From contig CAYQDR010000007.1 in assembly GCA_964416315.1 (NCBI GenBank), forward strand, positions 1 to 64,000: DNA of 64,000 nt, read 5' to 3'. The translations under genes and the position numbers were made by a program. The first letter of the stretch is position 1; each line of letters opens with the position of its first letter. This DNA is from CAYQDR01 sp964416315. Lineage in GTDB: Bacteria; Methylomirabilota; Methylomirabilia; Rokubacteriales; DASRDR01. The notes beneath the pieces were generated by a model. That model did no database searches. It was given only the letters and a program-made list of their open reading frames with translations, and was not told the DNA's origin. Positions 35,381 through 43,409 of the stretch are shown here, in pieces.

Positions 35381-36216
35381 TGGTGCAGGCGCTCCGCAGG
35401 CACTCGTGCACCGATCGCCTCGAGCGCGCCAAGGATCCGAGAGAGGTGCTTCAACCCGGGCGCGAAACGGATCCTGAAGATCGGCACGCGCGCGCACAGC
35501 TCCAGGTACCGCTCCGCCATCGACCGCTTCCGGACGGGATCGCGGAGCGTGAAGCAGTAGGCGTGGGCCAGCACGGCCGGAAAGGCGGCGGAGGGGCGAA
35601 GAAGCTCGACCGCTACGTGCCCCGCGACCTGCGGCGAGCGCTCCAGGACGCATACGGCGGCGAGGCTCGCCGGAGCCCTCCGGGTCAGCTTGACCCGCTG
35701 GCCGCTGACGCCGAAGTAGGATGCGGCCTCGCAATGCAGCCGGAGCTTGAACGGCGTCGGCAGAACCTCCACCCCCGCCGGCGACGTCTCGAACGCCACG
35801 GCGTCGTCCGCCCACACGGGATACCCCCGAACGCTCAGCCCGAACGCGATCGTGGACTTCCCCGTCCCCGACGCCCCGCAGAGCGCCACGACGCCGCTCG
35901 CGGTGCGCACCGCGCTCGCGTGCAGCACCTCCGTGCCACGCGCCTGCAGGGCCATCGGCAGCACCGTGCGCCGGTACGCATCGGTGATCGCGGCCCGCCG
36001 CACCGACGGGCACGGGAGGGCCTGCACCTCGTCCTCCAGGCTCCCGAACCGGAACGTCGCGAGGCCGGGCAGCTGGAGCCAGTACCGCCCGTCGCGAACC
36101 AGGCCGACCCCGCACACCACCCCCGCGGGATCACGCCAGACCTCCGTCTCGGGATGCTCCGCCCCGTCCGGCCAGGCACCGTCCGCGCCGGGGCGGCCGA
36201 TCGCGAGCTTCAGCAC
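35377..36216 (-). CDS. HPr kinase-like peptide kinase of lasso-type cluster
   Basis: 279 residues from a GTG 10 bases after the precursor gene stop. It has the P-loop GASGTGKST near residue 145, preceded by HASAVRTASGVVALCG, and downstream WADDAVAFE and PTPFKLRLH typical of HprK-like proteins. The regulatory N-terminal domain of true HPr kinase is absent. In paeninodin-type clusters such kinases phosphorylate the C-terminal serine of the lasso precursor. The precursor here ends in glycine, so the target must be another residue or molecule. The stop overlaps the start of the nucleotidyltransferase gene. Confidence 0.82.
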   Translation of the reverse strand: MLKLAIGRPGADGAWPDGAEHPETEVWRDPAGVVCGVGLVRDGRYWLQLPGLATFRFGSLEDEVQALPCPSVRRAAITDAYRRTVLPMALQARGTEVLHASAVRTASGVVALCGASGTGKSTIAFGLSVRGYPVWADDAVAFETSPAGVEVLPTPFKLRLHCEAASYFGVSGQRVKLTRRAPASLAAVCVLERSPQVAGHVAVELLRPSAAFPAVLAHAYCFTLRDPVRKRSMAERYLELCARVPIFRIRFAPGLKHLSRILGALEAIGARVPAERLHQ

Positions 36217-36226
36217 GTGCGTCGGT

Positions 36227-36379
36227 CTAGCCTGCCGGTCGTTGCTTCCGGGGCTCGCCCGGGTCCCCACCGGACGCAGTGATCTTTCCACTGCCGCCCG
36301 CCACCACCTCCCCAAGCCGTCCCACGTAGATCAGCGTCGGGCGCTCCCACGTCAGCTTCGAGCCCGTCCCCTCATCCAC
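36227..36379 (-). CDS. Lasso-peptide-type RiPP precursor
   Basis: 50 residues from a GTG with a strong AAGGGGGG site upstream; an ATG at 36427 would add 16 residues and overlap the cyclase gene. The leader contains WERPTLIYVG, fitting the Y/W-x-x-P-x-L-x-x-x-G element bound by B1/RRE proteins. The C-terminal part is Gly-rich (VVAGGSG) and then GKITASGGDPGEPRK with a short QRPAG tail. A macrolactam between the N-terminal amine and Asp-9 is possible only if the core begins at GKITASGGD. The standard rule (five residues, then Thr, then one residue) would start it at GGSGK, with Val in place of Thr and no acid at positions 7-9. Position between cyclase and kinase genes strongly supports a precursor role. 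Confidence 0.72.
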   Translation of the reverse strand: MDEGTGSKLTWERPTLIYVGRLGEVVAGGSGKITASGGDPGEPRKQRPAG

Positions 36380-36419
36380 CGCCCTACCCCCCTTCGACCG
36401 TGCGTCGAGCCCGCCGGCC

Positions 36420-38330
36420 TCACACATGGGCGCGAGCCCACGCCTCGAGATTCAGGACGTCCCAGATCACCGTCGCGTCGTGGGGCCGGCCGCGTGCGAC
36501 CATCCGCGCGAGACCGCCGCCGAGCCGCGGTGCGTCCACCAGGCCCAGGCTCTCGAGGGTCGGGACCCCCCCCAGGAGACTCCAGGCCCGGCCATGTTCG
36601 TGGAAGACTCTGGATCCGAAGAAATCGAACGAGACGACCTTCCGCTGGCGCTCGAAGCCCGCGTGTGGAAACCGTCGGGCCAGCATCGTCCGGACCAGCC
36701 CCTTGCTGCGCTCTCCCAGGTTGAGCACCTCCGGGGGCGTCCGATACAGGAGCTCGACGAGGTCCGCGTCCCAGAACGGCTGGAGGATGCGGGGCCCCAG
36801 GCGCTGGCCGGTCTCGAAGATCTCCTCGAACTCCAGAGCGGTCAGCGGATGGTCGAGCGCCCGGCGCAGCTCGCGGACGTAGAAGCTGCCGGCCGCCCCC
36901 GCCCGCTCGTTCGGCGGCTGCTCCCCGGCGGTCTGGTCGATCTCGCGGCGCAACGCGGGGTCAGGCACCATCCACGCCGGCGGCCCGCCGGCTCCCGCGC
37001 CGTTCCACCTCTGGACCCGCCGCCGGACCCTCCGCAGGAGCGCGCCCGCCACGGTGCCCCGCAGCAGCTCGCCCAGGAGCAGCCTCGCCCCGTTCGTCCA
37101 GAGCACGTTCCGCGCCAATGCCAGGCGGGGGCGGCGGTAGGACCGCTGCAGCGTGGTGACGAGTCGATAGAGACCGACGACGTCGAAGACGCGCAGCAGG
37201 TCGGCGGCGTAGACCGGCGTCACGCCGAGCCACTCGTCCCCACCCCCGCCCGTCAGGATGTTCCCGCAGCCCTGCCGCCTGGCTTCCCGCGCCAGCGCCC
37301 AGTACGCCGGGGCCCACACGTTCTGCAACGGCGCCGGCAAGCCCGCGCTCGTCTCCAGGCCCGCGAGCATCAGGCCCCTCGACCCGACCGCCTCGTCGAA
37401 CGGGAGGACGACCTGAGGGAGGTCCAGCCCGCGCGCGACGCTGCGCTGGATCGTCTCCTCGTTGCAGTCGGGGTGCGGGAAGACCAGGGACAGGGCCAGC
37501 GGGCTCGGCTGGCCCGCCCGCCGGCAGCGGTCGGTCGCCAGCGCGGCCACCGTCACGGAGTCCAGGCCCCCGCTGAGGAAGATCCCGACCGGGTCCCGCG
37601 GCACGCACCGGTCGACCGCGCGCGCGAGCCCGGCCTCGAACCGCTCAGGCGCCCCGTCCCGGACCCACTCGACCTCCTGGCCGCCCGGGCTCGGATCCCA
37701 GTACCGGTAGGTGCGCGAGCCGTCGCGCCCGACATGCAGGACATGGCCGGGCAGGACGCGCCGAACCTCCCCGAAGAAGGTCTCCTCCGCTCCATCCCAC
37801 CGCCGGCACAGGTATCGGGCGAGCGCAGCCCGATCGACCCGGCGCGAGACGCCAGGCTGCCGAACCAGCGCGTCGGCGGACGGAGAGAGCAACAGCTCGG
37901 GACCCGAGCGCGCGTAGAAGAGGGGATGGACCCCGAGCGGGTCACGAGCACACAGCAACACCTCGCGCCGCTCGTCCCAGAGGATCAGCGCGAAGAAGCC
38001 CCTCAGCTCGGCAAAGACCCGGTCACCCCAACGCCGGTAGGCCTCCAAGACCAGCCCGGCGTCGTCGTCCACGCGATTGACCGCCGTCCCGAGGCGGCCG
38101 CGGAGGTCTTCGCGGTCGTACAGCACGCCGTCAAACACCACGCCTGATCGGCCGTCCACTGCGCCGGCACAGCGCCAGGAGCCGGGGGGTCCGGTGACCG
38201 ATAGCACCCGGCCGCGCCCGCCTGCCACGACCCTCCAGGGAGTGGACGCGCTCGTCGGCGGCGGCGCGGCGAGGCCCAAGACCGCCACCCAGGACGCGCG
38301 GTCAACGGACGGCGGAGGGTCCGGGCTCAT
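36420..38330 (-). CDS. Lasso cyclase (asparagine-synthetase homologue, C protein)
   Basis: 636 residues. The N-terminal domain resembles class II glutaminases (VFDGVLYDREDLRGRL, LCARDPLGVHPLFYAR) but starts MSPDPPPSVD, with no Cys at position 2, so it cannot use glutamine. The synthetase half is intact, with PP-loop FLSGGLDSVTVAAL near residue 245 and ILTGGGGDEWLG. This combination is the hallmark of lasso cyclases, which adenylate an Asp/Glu side chain and let the core N-terminus attack it. It overlaps the preceding PqqD-like gene by 29 bases and is followed by the precursor gene. Confidence 0.87.
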   Translation of the reverse strand: MSPDPPPSVDRASWVAVLGLAAPPPTSASTPWRVVAGGRGRVLSVTGPPGSWRCAGAVDGRSGVVFDGVLYDREDLRGRLGTAVNRVDDDAGLVLEAYRRWGDRVFAELRGFFALILWDERREVLLCARDPLGVHPLFYARSGPELLLSPSADALVRQPGVSRRVDRAALARYLCRRWDGAEETFFGEVRRVLPGHVLHVGRDGSRTYRYWDPSPGGQEVEWVRDGAPERFEAGLARAVDRCVPRDPVGIFLSGGLDSVTVAALATDRCRRAGQPSPLALSLVFPHPDCNEETIQRSVARGLDLPQVVLPFDEAVGSRGLMLAGLETSAGLPAPLQNVWAPAYWALAREARRQGCGNILTGGGGDEWLGVTPVYAADLLRVFDVVGLYRLVTTLQRSYRRPRLALARNVLWTNGARLLLGELLRGTVAGALLRRVRRRVQRWNGAGAGGPPAWMVPDPALRREIDQTAGEQPPNERAGAAGSFYVRELRRALDHPLTALEFEEIFETGQRLGPRILQPFWDADLVELLYRTPPEVLNLGERSKGLVRTMLARRFPHAGFERQRKVVSFDFFGSRVFHEHGRAWSLLGGVPTLESLGLVDAPRLGGGLARMVARGRPHDATVIWDVLNLEAWARAHV

Positions 38331-38643
38331 CAACAGGCGCGACCCGATCATGGACGATCAGCCCTTCCTCTTCGAGGGAGGTCAGCAGCGACGCGAGCTC
38401 CTCTTCCAGCCGTGCGGCCCCGACGTCGAACTCCGCTTGCATCCGGCGCCGAATGCCCGCGACGTCGGCACCCTCGCACAGTAACTCCCACGCGCGCGCG
38501 CCCGTGCAGTTCAGCACGAAGATCCGATCCGTCTTCATGTGCACCAGCACCACCTCGTCCCCCAGTCGCTGGGCGACCGTGTCCGGCGCTACGCGAAAGC
38601 GGCGGAGCGGCGTGTCGGTTCCACCCGGATCGGTGACGCTCAT
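38302..38643 (-). CDS. PqqD-like leader-binding protein (lasso B1 / RRE)
   Basis: 113 residues. A PqqD/RRE winged-helix domain spans residues 15-100: RFRVAPDTVAQRLGDEVVLV, then LNCTGARAWELLCEGADVAG and a helical tail ending EEEGLIVHD. In lasso clusters this protein holds the precursor leader and presents it to the B2 protease. The leader motif in the precursor at 36227 fits this role. The ATG overlaps the stop of the B2 gene (ATGA), so the two halves of the leader peptidase are made together. Confidence 0.87.
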   Translation of the reverse strand: MSVTDPGGTDTPLRRFRVAPDTVAQRLGDEVVLVHMKTDRIFVLNCTGARAWELLCEGADVAGIRRRMQAEFDVGAARLEEELASLLTSLEEEGLIVHDRVAPVDEPGPSAVR

Positions 38644-39080
38644 GAACCCGGACCTTCGAAAGCCAGGATCCGCTCGTATCCGGCCCGGTCGGTCTGGTCC
38701 ACGACGGCGCTCGTGGCCGCGTCCTCCACCCAGGCGTGCGCGCCGAGCCCGTTCTCCCCCTCTCGCGTGACCCCGATACAGAGCCGGACCGGGTATCCCT
38801 GCCCGATCAGGAGCGCCTCAGCGGCCAGGGCCCGCACGAGGCAGGTCGCGCGCGGCACGTAGCGGCTCGCCGACGCCACCGCCCACACGACCCGTCCGGG
38901 CGTCGCTCTGGGGGGCAGGCGGCTTGCGGCCAGCCCGGCCAGGCGCCGCAGCACGCCACGGACGCGGCGAACCGGGAGCAGGCACAGTCCGAGCCGGGCG
39001 GTCCCCCCAAACAGAAGCGCCGTGAGCCAGAGGCGCCGATCGTCAGGAGACCAGCCCAGGAACGCTCGCAGCCTACTCAT
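38640..39080 (-). CDS. Lasso leader peptidase (B2, transglutaminase-like cysteine protease)
   Basis: 146 residues. After an N-terminal helical region (DDRRLWLTALLFGG), the catalytic Cys lies in RATCLVRALAAEALL, the His in GLGAHAWVED and a candidate Asp in SAVVDQTD, the order seen in lasso B2 proteins (Transglut_core3 family). It cleaves the leader from the precursor with the B1 protein. GGAGG lies 9 bases before the ATG. It is the first gene of the cassette, following the antiterminator gene after 107 bases. A broken relative lies at 10446-10677. Confidence 0.87.
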   Translation of the reverse strand: MSRLRAFLGWSPDDRRLWLTALLFGGTARLGLCLLPVRRVRGVLRRLAGLAASRLPPRATPGRVVWAVASASRYVPRATCLVRALAAEALLIGQGYPVRLCIGVTREGENGLGAHAWVEDAATSAVVDQTDRAGYERILAFEGPGS

Positions 39081-39187
39081 CCCGCAGCGCCTCCACCGCT
39101 TGGCACAGCTTCGCCCTCTGACTTACAGGTCCCGCCTTGCCCGGGCGCCAAATGCCCGCGCCCGAGCGCCCGCCGCCCGACCCCCGG
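39081..39187. promoter_or_regulatory. Gap between antiterminator gene and lasso cassette
   Basis: 107 bases. A hairpin with 7-base arms CGGGCGC and GCGCCCG (39142-39148 and 39158-39164) is present, but no U-run follows on the minus strand, so it is not a classical terminator. On the minus strand TTGGCG (39151-39146), an 18-base spacer and TGTAAG (39127-39122) could form a weak promoter for the cassette. Both readings are tentative; read-through from upstream is as likely. Confidence 0.25.
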
Positions 39188-39739
39188 TCAGGCGGGGACG
39201 ACGTCGGCGGCGTCGATCTCCACGGCCGCGCCCTGCCGGATCAGGTCCACGGCGAGCACGAGCCGCGGGGTCCGCTCCTTCCGGACGACGCGCCCGCGCA
39301 CACCGATGAGCGGCCCGCGGACCACCTCGACCTCCATCCCTTCGTCGAGGAAGGGACACGGGTCGTAGCGCAGCGGGCCCTCGACGAGGCGGCGGACCGC
39401 CTCCAGCTCCGCGGTCGGGACGGGCTCTATCACGCCACGGCTGCCGACGATCGCGACCACGCCCCGCGTCGTGAGGACGTGGAGCTTGTCCTCGCGCGCG
39501 AACCGGGCGAAGCAGTACCCGGGAAACAGGGGAGTGGAGATTGCCTTCCGCCGGTCCTTCCACCGGCTCCACCGGGTCCAGAGCGGCAGGAACGGCTCGA
39601 GCCCGCGCGCCGCCAGCTCGTCGCGGACCACCTTCTCGTGGCGCGACCGGGTGCGGAGCACGTACCACCGGGGTGCCGCGGCGTCCTCAGAGGCCGCTTC
39701 ACCGACGTCCGCGAGGATGGCGGCCGGCAGCCCGCTCAT
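39188..39739 (-). CDS. NusG-family specialised antiterminator (RfaH/UpxY-like)
   Basis: 183 residues. The NGN domain has WYVLRTRSRHEKVVRDELAA near residue 25, LPLWTRWSRWKDRRK and PLFPGYCFARF. The KOW domain (MEVEVVRGPLIGVRGRVVRK) is at residues 120-150. Specialised NusG paralogues bind RNA polymerase and let it read through long operons of surface polysaccharide or natural-product genes. Its position before nearly 29 kb of co-directional genes fits this. The start overlaps the stop of the upstream ligase gene (ATGA). No RfaH-type ops element was found on the coding strand. Confidence 0.88.
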   Translation of the reverse strand: MSGLPAAILADVGEAASEDAAAPRWYVLRTRSRHEKVVRDELAARGLEPFLPLWTRWSRWKDRRKAISTPLFPGYCFARFAREDKLHVLTTRGVVAIVGSRGVIEPVPTAELEAVRRLVEGPLRYDPCPFLDEGMEVEVVRGPLIGVRGRVVRKERTPRLVLAVDLIRQGAAVEIDAADVVPA

Positions 39740-42678
39740 GGCCTCCGGCCCCCCTCCGGCTCCACCCCGAGGGCGGCGAGGCGCCGGCGCGCCCCCTCGT
39801 GGTCGGGTTCTTGCGCGAGGAGCGCGCGGTAGTGCTCGATCGCGCGGTCGCGCCAGCCCATCCGCGCGTACAGCTCGCCCAGCTCCATCCGGAGCGCGCC
39901 ATCCGTGGGCCGGAGGCGCAGCGCGCGCTCGTACGCGACGGCCGCCTCGCGCAGGAGGCCCTGCCGCGCGTAGACGCGGCCCACCTCGCGCTGGACCGCG
40001 CCGTGCCGGGCGTCGAGCGTCTCCGCGACCCGGTACTCCCGGAACGCCTCGGCCCATGCCCCGCGCGCCTCCAGGAGCCGACCCACCTGCAGGTGGGCCC
40101 ACGCGTCGTTCGGCGACGCGGCCAGGACCTCCCGCCAGGCGCGCAGCGCGCGCCCCGCGTCCCCTCGCCGCTGCACCAGGGACGCCAGCCGGACCCGGTA
40201 CATGTGGGCCCGCGTCGGGTCGCTGGCCGCCGCCAGGCGTGCCGCGGACCCCCAGGCCTCCTCCGCCTCCGCCCCCTGCCCGGCAGCCTCGTGGGCCTCC
40301 GCCAGGATCACGGTCGCCTCCACGCTGCCCGGCCGGAGCCGCAGAGCCTCACGGGCTTCGGCGACCGCCCCGGCCGCATCGCGCTGGCCGAGCCGCGCGC
40401 GACCGGCAGCGAGCCGGACGACGGCGCGCTGATCGGGCCCGGCGGCCAGGGCGAGCGCCTCGTCGAGCGTCGCGAGCACGAGGTCCGAGCGGCCGTGACG
40501 GCCGAGCTGCCGGGCCAGCTCGAGGAGCAGCGGATACTCGCGCGGGACCGCCGTGCGGACGAGCTCCGCGTCGGCGGCGGCCGCGACCAGGTCGTCCACG
40601 AGGCCCGGCAGGAGCGCCGGCTCCAGGCGGAGCGCCGTCCGGATGCTGTCCGCCGCCAGGCGCCGGCCGGCGGGGTCGTCGCCGAGGTGGACCAGGGCGA
40701 AGACCGCCCGCGCCCGGTGCCGGGCGGCGTTCTGCGGCTCGACGTGGACCGCCTGCTCGAGGTGTCGCTGCGCCGCGGCGGCCAGGCTCGTGTGACCTGC
40801 CAGGAGGGCCGCGAGGCGGGGATCCAGGGCGCCGTCGGGACTGCTCCCGCCGGCGCCGCGCCGGAGCGCCTCGAGGCCCGCGAGGAACCACGCGTACCGC
40901 TCGTGCAGCTCCGCCGCGAGGGGGCGAGCCTGGAGCGCCGCCTGGTAGGCGTCGGCTGCGCGGGCGAGCAGCGCGCCGGTCTCCGCGCGCCGCTCCGCCG
41001 GCGAGGCGGGCTGCACGCGCCCGCCGTCCCGCACCACGCCCTGGGCCCACGTCAGGGTCGCGACCTCCGCCGCCACCTGCGCGCGGGCGGCCTGCACCCG
41101 GGGATTCCCCGGGTCGAGCCGCGCGGCGTCCTCCAGCCCCTGCTGGAGACCCACCAGCTCGCTCGTCGTCAGGCCCCGCCGCGCCGCGCGGGCGGCGGCG
41201 GTGACCGCCGTCGCCTGCTGGAAGGACCAGTCGGCGAGGGCCGGCGGGACGACCACGAGCGCGGTGCCGAGCGCGCCCGCGACCACCGCCGCGAGCCCGG
41301 CGAGGCGTGCGGGCGCCGAGAGCGCCCGCCGCCACTCAGGGAGCTCCGCCCGGTCCCGCGCCCGGTCCGTGGGCGGCGTCGCGCGCAGGGTCACCACCGC
41401 GGGGAGGAGGGCCGCCACCAGCACCACCAGCAGCGCGTTCGCTGGCACGTGCGCCCCGAAGTCGAGCGCGCTGTGGACCAGCACCACGCCGAGCGCGCCG
41501 AGCCCGCCGAGGGTGAGGCCGCGGACGAACGGGTCCCGGCGGCCGGCCCATGCGCGCACGACGAACGTCGTGAGCGCGACGAGCGCCCACCCGAGCACGG
41601 CGAGCCCCGCGAGCCCTGTCTCGGCGACGAGCTGGAGGTAGTCGTTGTGGGCGTAATCGACGACGTACCGGGACGGCACATCCGCCGGCCGGTACCGGGC
41701 AAAGGCATCCTCGAAGGCCCCGAGGCCGTGGCCGAGCACCGGGGCGTCCGCGGCCAGGCGCAGCGTCGCCAGCGCGAGCCCCCACCGGAGCTGCCCGACC
41801 GGCTCGCGCGCCAGCTCGGAGAACCGCGCCAGCACGGGGTCGAGGCCGAGCCAGCTCGCGTGGAGGACGACCCCGGCCAGGACGGCGACGGGCGCGACGA
41901 CCGCCCAGCGCCCGAGCCGGCTCCACGCGGTGAGCGCGACGATGACCAGGAAGCCGCCGAGCGTGGCGACGAGCCCCCCGCGGGAGAGCGTGAGGAGGAG
42001 GGCGGTGCTGATCGGGACGAGCGCGGCCAGCAGCCAGGCCGCGCCCGCGGGCCGCTCCAGCGGCCGCGCGGCCGGCCTGGCGGGCTCTCCCGCCCCCTCG
42101 GCCCGCCGTCCGGCGCGTGGCCGGAGGAGCAGCCCCAGCGCGAGGCAGAGGAGGAGCGCGAAGTAGAGCGCCTGGTGGTTGGGGTTCACGAACGTGCTGG
42201 TGAGGCGCTCCACCGCGACGTCGCCCGGGAAGCCGAGGAGGACGGCGCGGCCCCGCACCTTGTGGACCAGCGCCAGGAGCGCGAGCCCGGTCCCCCAGCC
42301 GATCAGGATCGCGAGGAACCGGACGATCCGGGCGCGCGTGACGAGGTGGTGGCCGAGGACGAGGAGGAGCCCGACGTAGGCCGCGTAGAGCCGCGCGCTC
42401 TCCGCCGTCGCGTACGGGCTCGCCGATCCACCCGGCCGGAGGAGCTGGAGCGCGACGAGCATCCCCATGGCGGCGGCCGGGCCGAGGAGCGGGCTCACCC
42501 GGATGGTCACGCCGCCCTCGCGCAGCATCCTGACCACCCAGAGCGCCACGAGGAGGGCGACGGCGGCCTCGAGCACCCCCTGCGCCCAGGGCAGGACCGA
42601 CCCCAGCGGGAGCGGCGCGAAGAGGAACAGCCCGACCAGGCCGCCCTCGAGCACCCTATCCAGGACCGCTCGACTCAC
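39736..42678 (-). CDS. O-antigen ligase/polymerase-like protein with TPR tail
   Basis: 980 residues. Residues 1-430 contain about twelve membrane segments with a Wzy_C/O-antigen ligase core: ERLTSTFVNPNHQALYFALL and VLGHGLGAFEDAFARYRPAD in the large periplasmic loop. From about 470 the protein is soluble and helical, with several tetratricopeptide repeats near the end (AYERALRLRPTDGALRMELG, then AIEHYRALLAQEPDHEGARR). It probably polymerises or transfers the lipid-linked glycan on the periplasmic side, with the TPR region as a docking platform. It overlaps the kinase gene by 23 bases. Confidence 0.8.
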   Translation of the reverse strand: MSRAVLDRVLEGGLVGLFLFAPLPLGSVLPWAQGVLEAAVALLVALWVVRMLREGGVTIRVSPLLGPAAAMGMLVALQLLRPGGSASPYATAESARLYAAYVGLLLVLGHHLVTRARIVRFLAILIGWGTGLALLALVHKVRGRAVLLGFPGDVAVERLTSTFVNPNHQALYFALLLCLALGLLLRPRAGRRAEGAGEPARPAARPLERPAGAAWLLAALVPISTALLLTLSRGGLVATLGGFLVIVALTAWSRLGRWAVVAPVAVLAGVVLHASWLGLDPVLARFSELAREPVGQLRWGLALATLRLAADAPVLGHGLGAFEDAFARYRPADVPSRYVVDYAHNDYLQLVAETGLAGLAVLGWALVALTTFVVRAWAGRRDPFVRGLTLGGLGALGVVLVHSALDFGAHVPANALLVVLVAALLPAVVTLRATPPTDRARDRAELPEWRRALSAPARLAGLAAVVAGALGTALVVVPPALADWSFQQATAVTAAARAARRGLTTSELVGLQQGLEDAARLDPGNPRVQAARAQVAAEVATLTWAQGVVRDGGRVQPASPAERRAETGALLARAADAYQAALQARPLAAELHERYAWFLAGLEALRRGAGGSSPDGALDPRLAALLAGHTSLAAAAQRHLEQAVHVEPQNAARHRARAVFALVHLGDDPAGRRLAADSIRTALRLEPALLPGLVDDLVAAAADAELVRTAVPREYPLLLELARQLGRHGRSDLVLATLDEALALAAGPDQRAVVRLAAGRARLGQRDAAGAVAEAREALRLRPGSVEATVILAEAHEAAGQGAEAEEAWGSAARLAAASDPTRAHMYRVRLASLVQRRGDAGRALRAWREVLAASPNDAWAHLQVGRLLEARGAWAEAFREYRVAETLDARHGAVQREVGRVYARQGLLREAAVAYERALRLRPTDGALRMELGELYARMGWRDRAIEHYRALLAQEPDHEGARRRLAALGVEPEGGRRP

Positions 42679-43387
42679 GACTCCGGCTCCTGCTCCCGTA
42701 GTAGGTGTCGTACCGCCGGTAATACCGGCGGGAGTACCCGTCCGCGGCCGGGTCGAAGCGGTTGAGGACCGCCGCTACCACCCGGGCATGGACCGCGTCG
42801 AGCTGCTCCTTGGCGCGGCGCAGCACGGCACGGGGCGCGCCGCCGCTCCGGACGACCAGGAGCACGCCGTCCACGAGGGGCGCCACGGCGCAGACGTCGC
42901 TCACCGCGAGGACCGGCGGCGAGTCGAGGATGACCAGGTCGTAGCGCTCCTGCGCCGCTTCGAGGAACTCGCGCATCCGCCGCGAGGCCAGCAGCTCGGC
43001 CGGATTGGGCGGGACGGGGCCGCTCGGCACGAGGGACAGGTTCGGCACCGCCGTCTTGAGCTGGACCGCGTCGAACAGGGCGTTGCCGGCCAGGTAGGAC
43101 GAGAGCCCCGGGATCCGCGACTGGCGGAAGAGGGTGTGGAGCACCGGCTTCCGGAGGTCGGCGTCCACGAGAAGCACGGAGCGATCCGCCTGGGCGAGGC
43201 AGGCGCCCAGGTTCGCCACGGTGGTGGACTTGCCCTCCTGCGGGATCGCGCTCGTCACGAGCACCCGCCGGAGCGGGGCGTCCGGGTTCGCGTACTGGAG
43301 GTTCGCCCGCAGGATCCGGTACGCCTCCGCGGGGAACGACTTGGGGGCGTCCACGACCACCACCGGCGGCGTTGCGCGCTTCGTCAC
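42656..43387 (-). CDS. Bacterial tyrosine kinase (CpsD/Wzc kinase domain)
   Basis: 243 residues. P-loop SAIPQEGKSTTVANLG, Walker A' VLLVDADLRKP and Walker B LVILDSPP are in the order of BY-kinases. The C-terminal tail YSRRYYRRYDTYYGSRSR is the tyrosine cluster that is autophosphorylated. It is separate from its membrane activator, the Wzc-like protein encoded just upstream, as in Gram-positive CpsC/CpsD, while most Gram-negative Wzc proteins are fused. The pair controls polymer length and export by cycles of phosphorylation. Confidence 0.9.
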   Translation of the reverse strand: MTKRATPPVVVVDAPKSFPAEAYRILRANLQYANPDAPLRRVLVTSAIPQEGKSTTVANLGACLAQADRSVLLVDADLRKPVLHTLFRQSRIPGLSSYLAGNALFDAVQLKTAVPNLSLVPSGPVPPNPAELLASRRMREFLEAAQERYDLVILDSPPVLAVSDVCAVAPLVDGVLLVVRSGGAPRAVLRRAKEQLDAVHARVVAAVLNRFDPAADGYSRRYYRRYDTYYGSRSRSRESSGPG

Positions 43388-43409
43388 GGTCGGACCTCCG
43401 TTCGGGCGC

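Noticed and set aside
39142..39164. Hairpin upstream of the lasso cassette as an intrinsic terminator
   Set aside because: No U-run follows on the minus strand and the loop is long; termination is not supported.
39541..42765. A 1074-residue plus-strand open frame opposite the TPR ligase
   Set aside because: Low-complexity Arg/Glu/Pro composition with no domain; the minus-strand protein has clear membrane and TPR structure.
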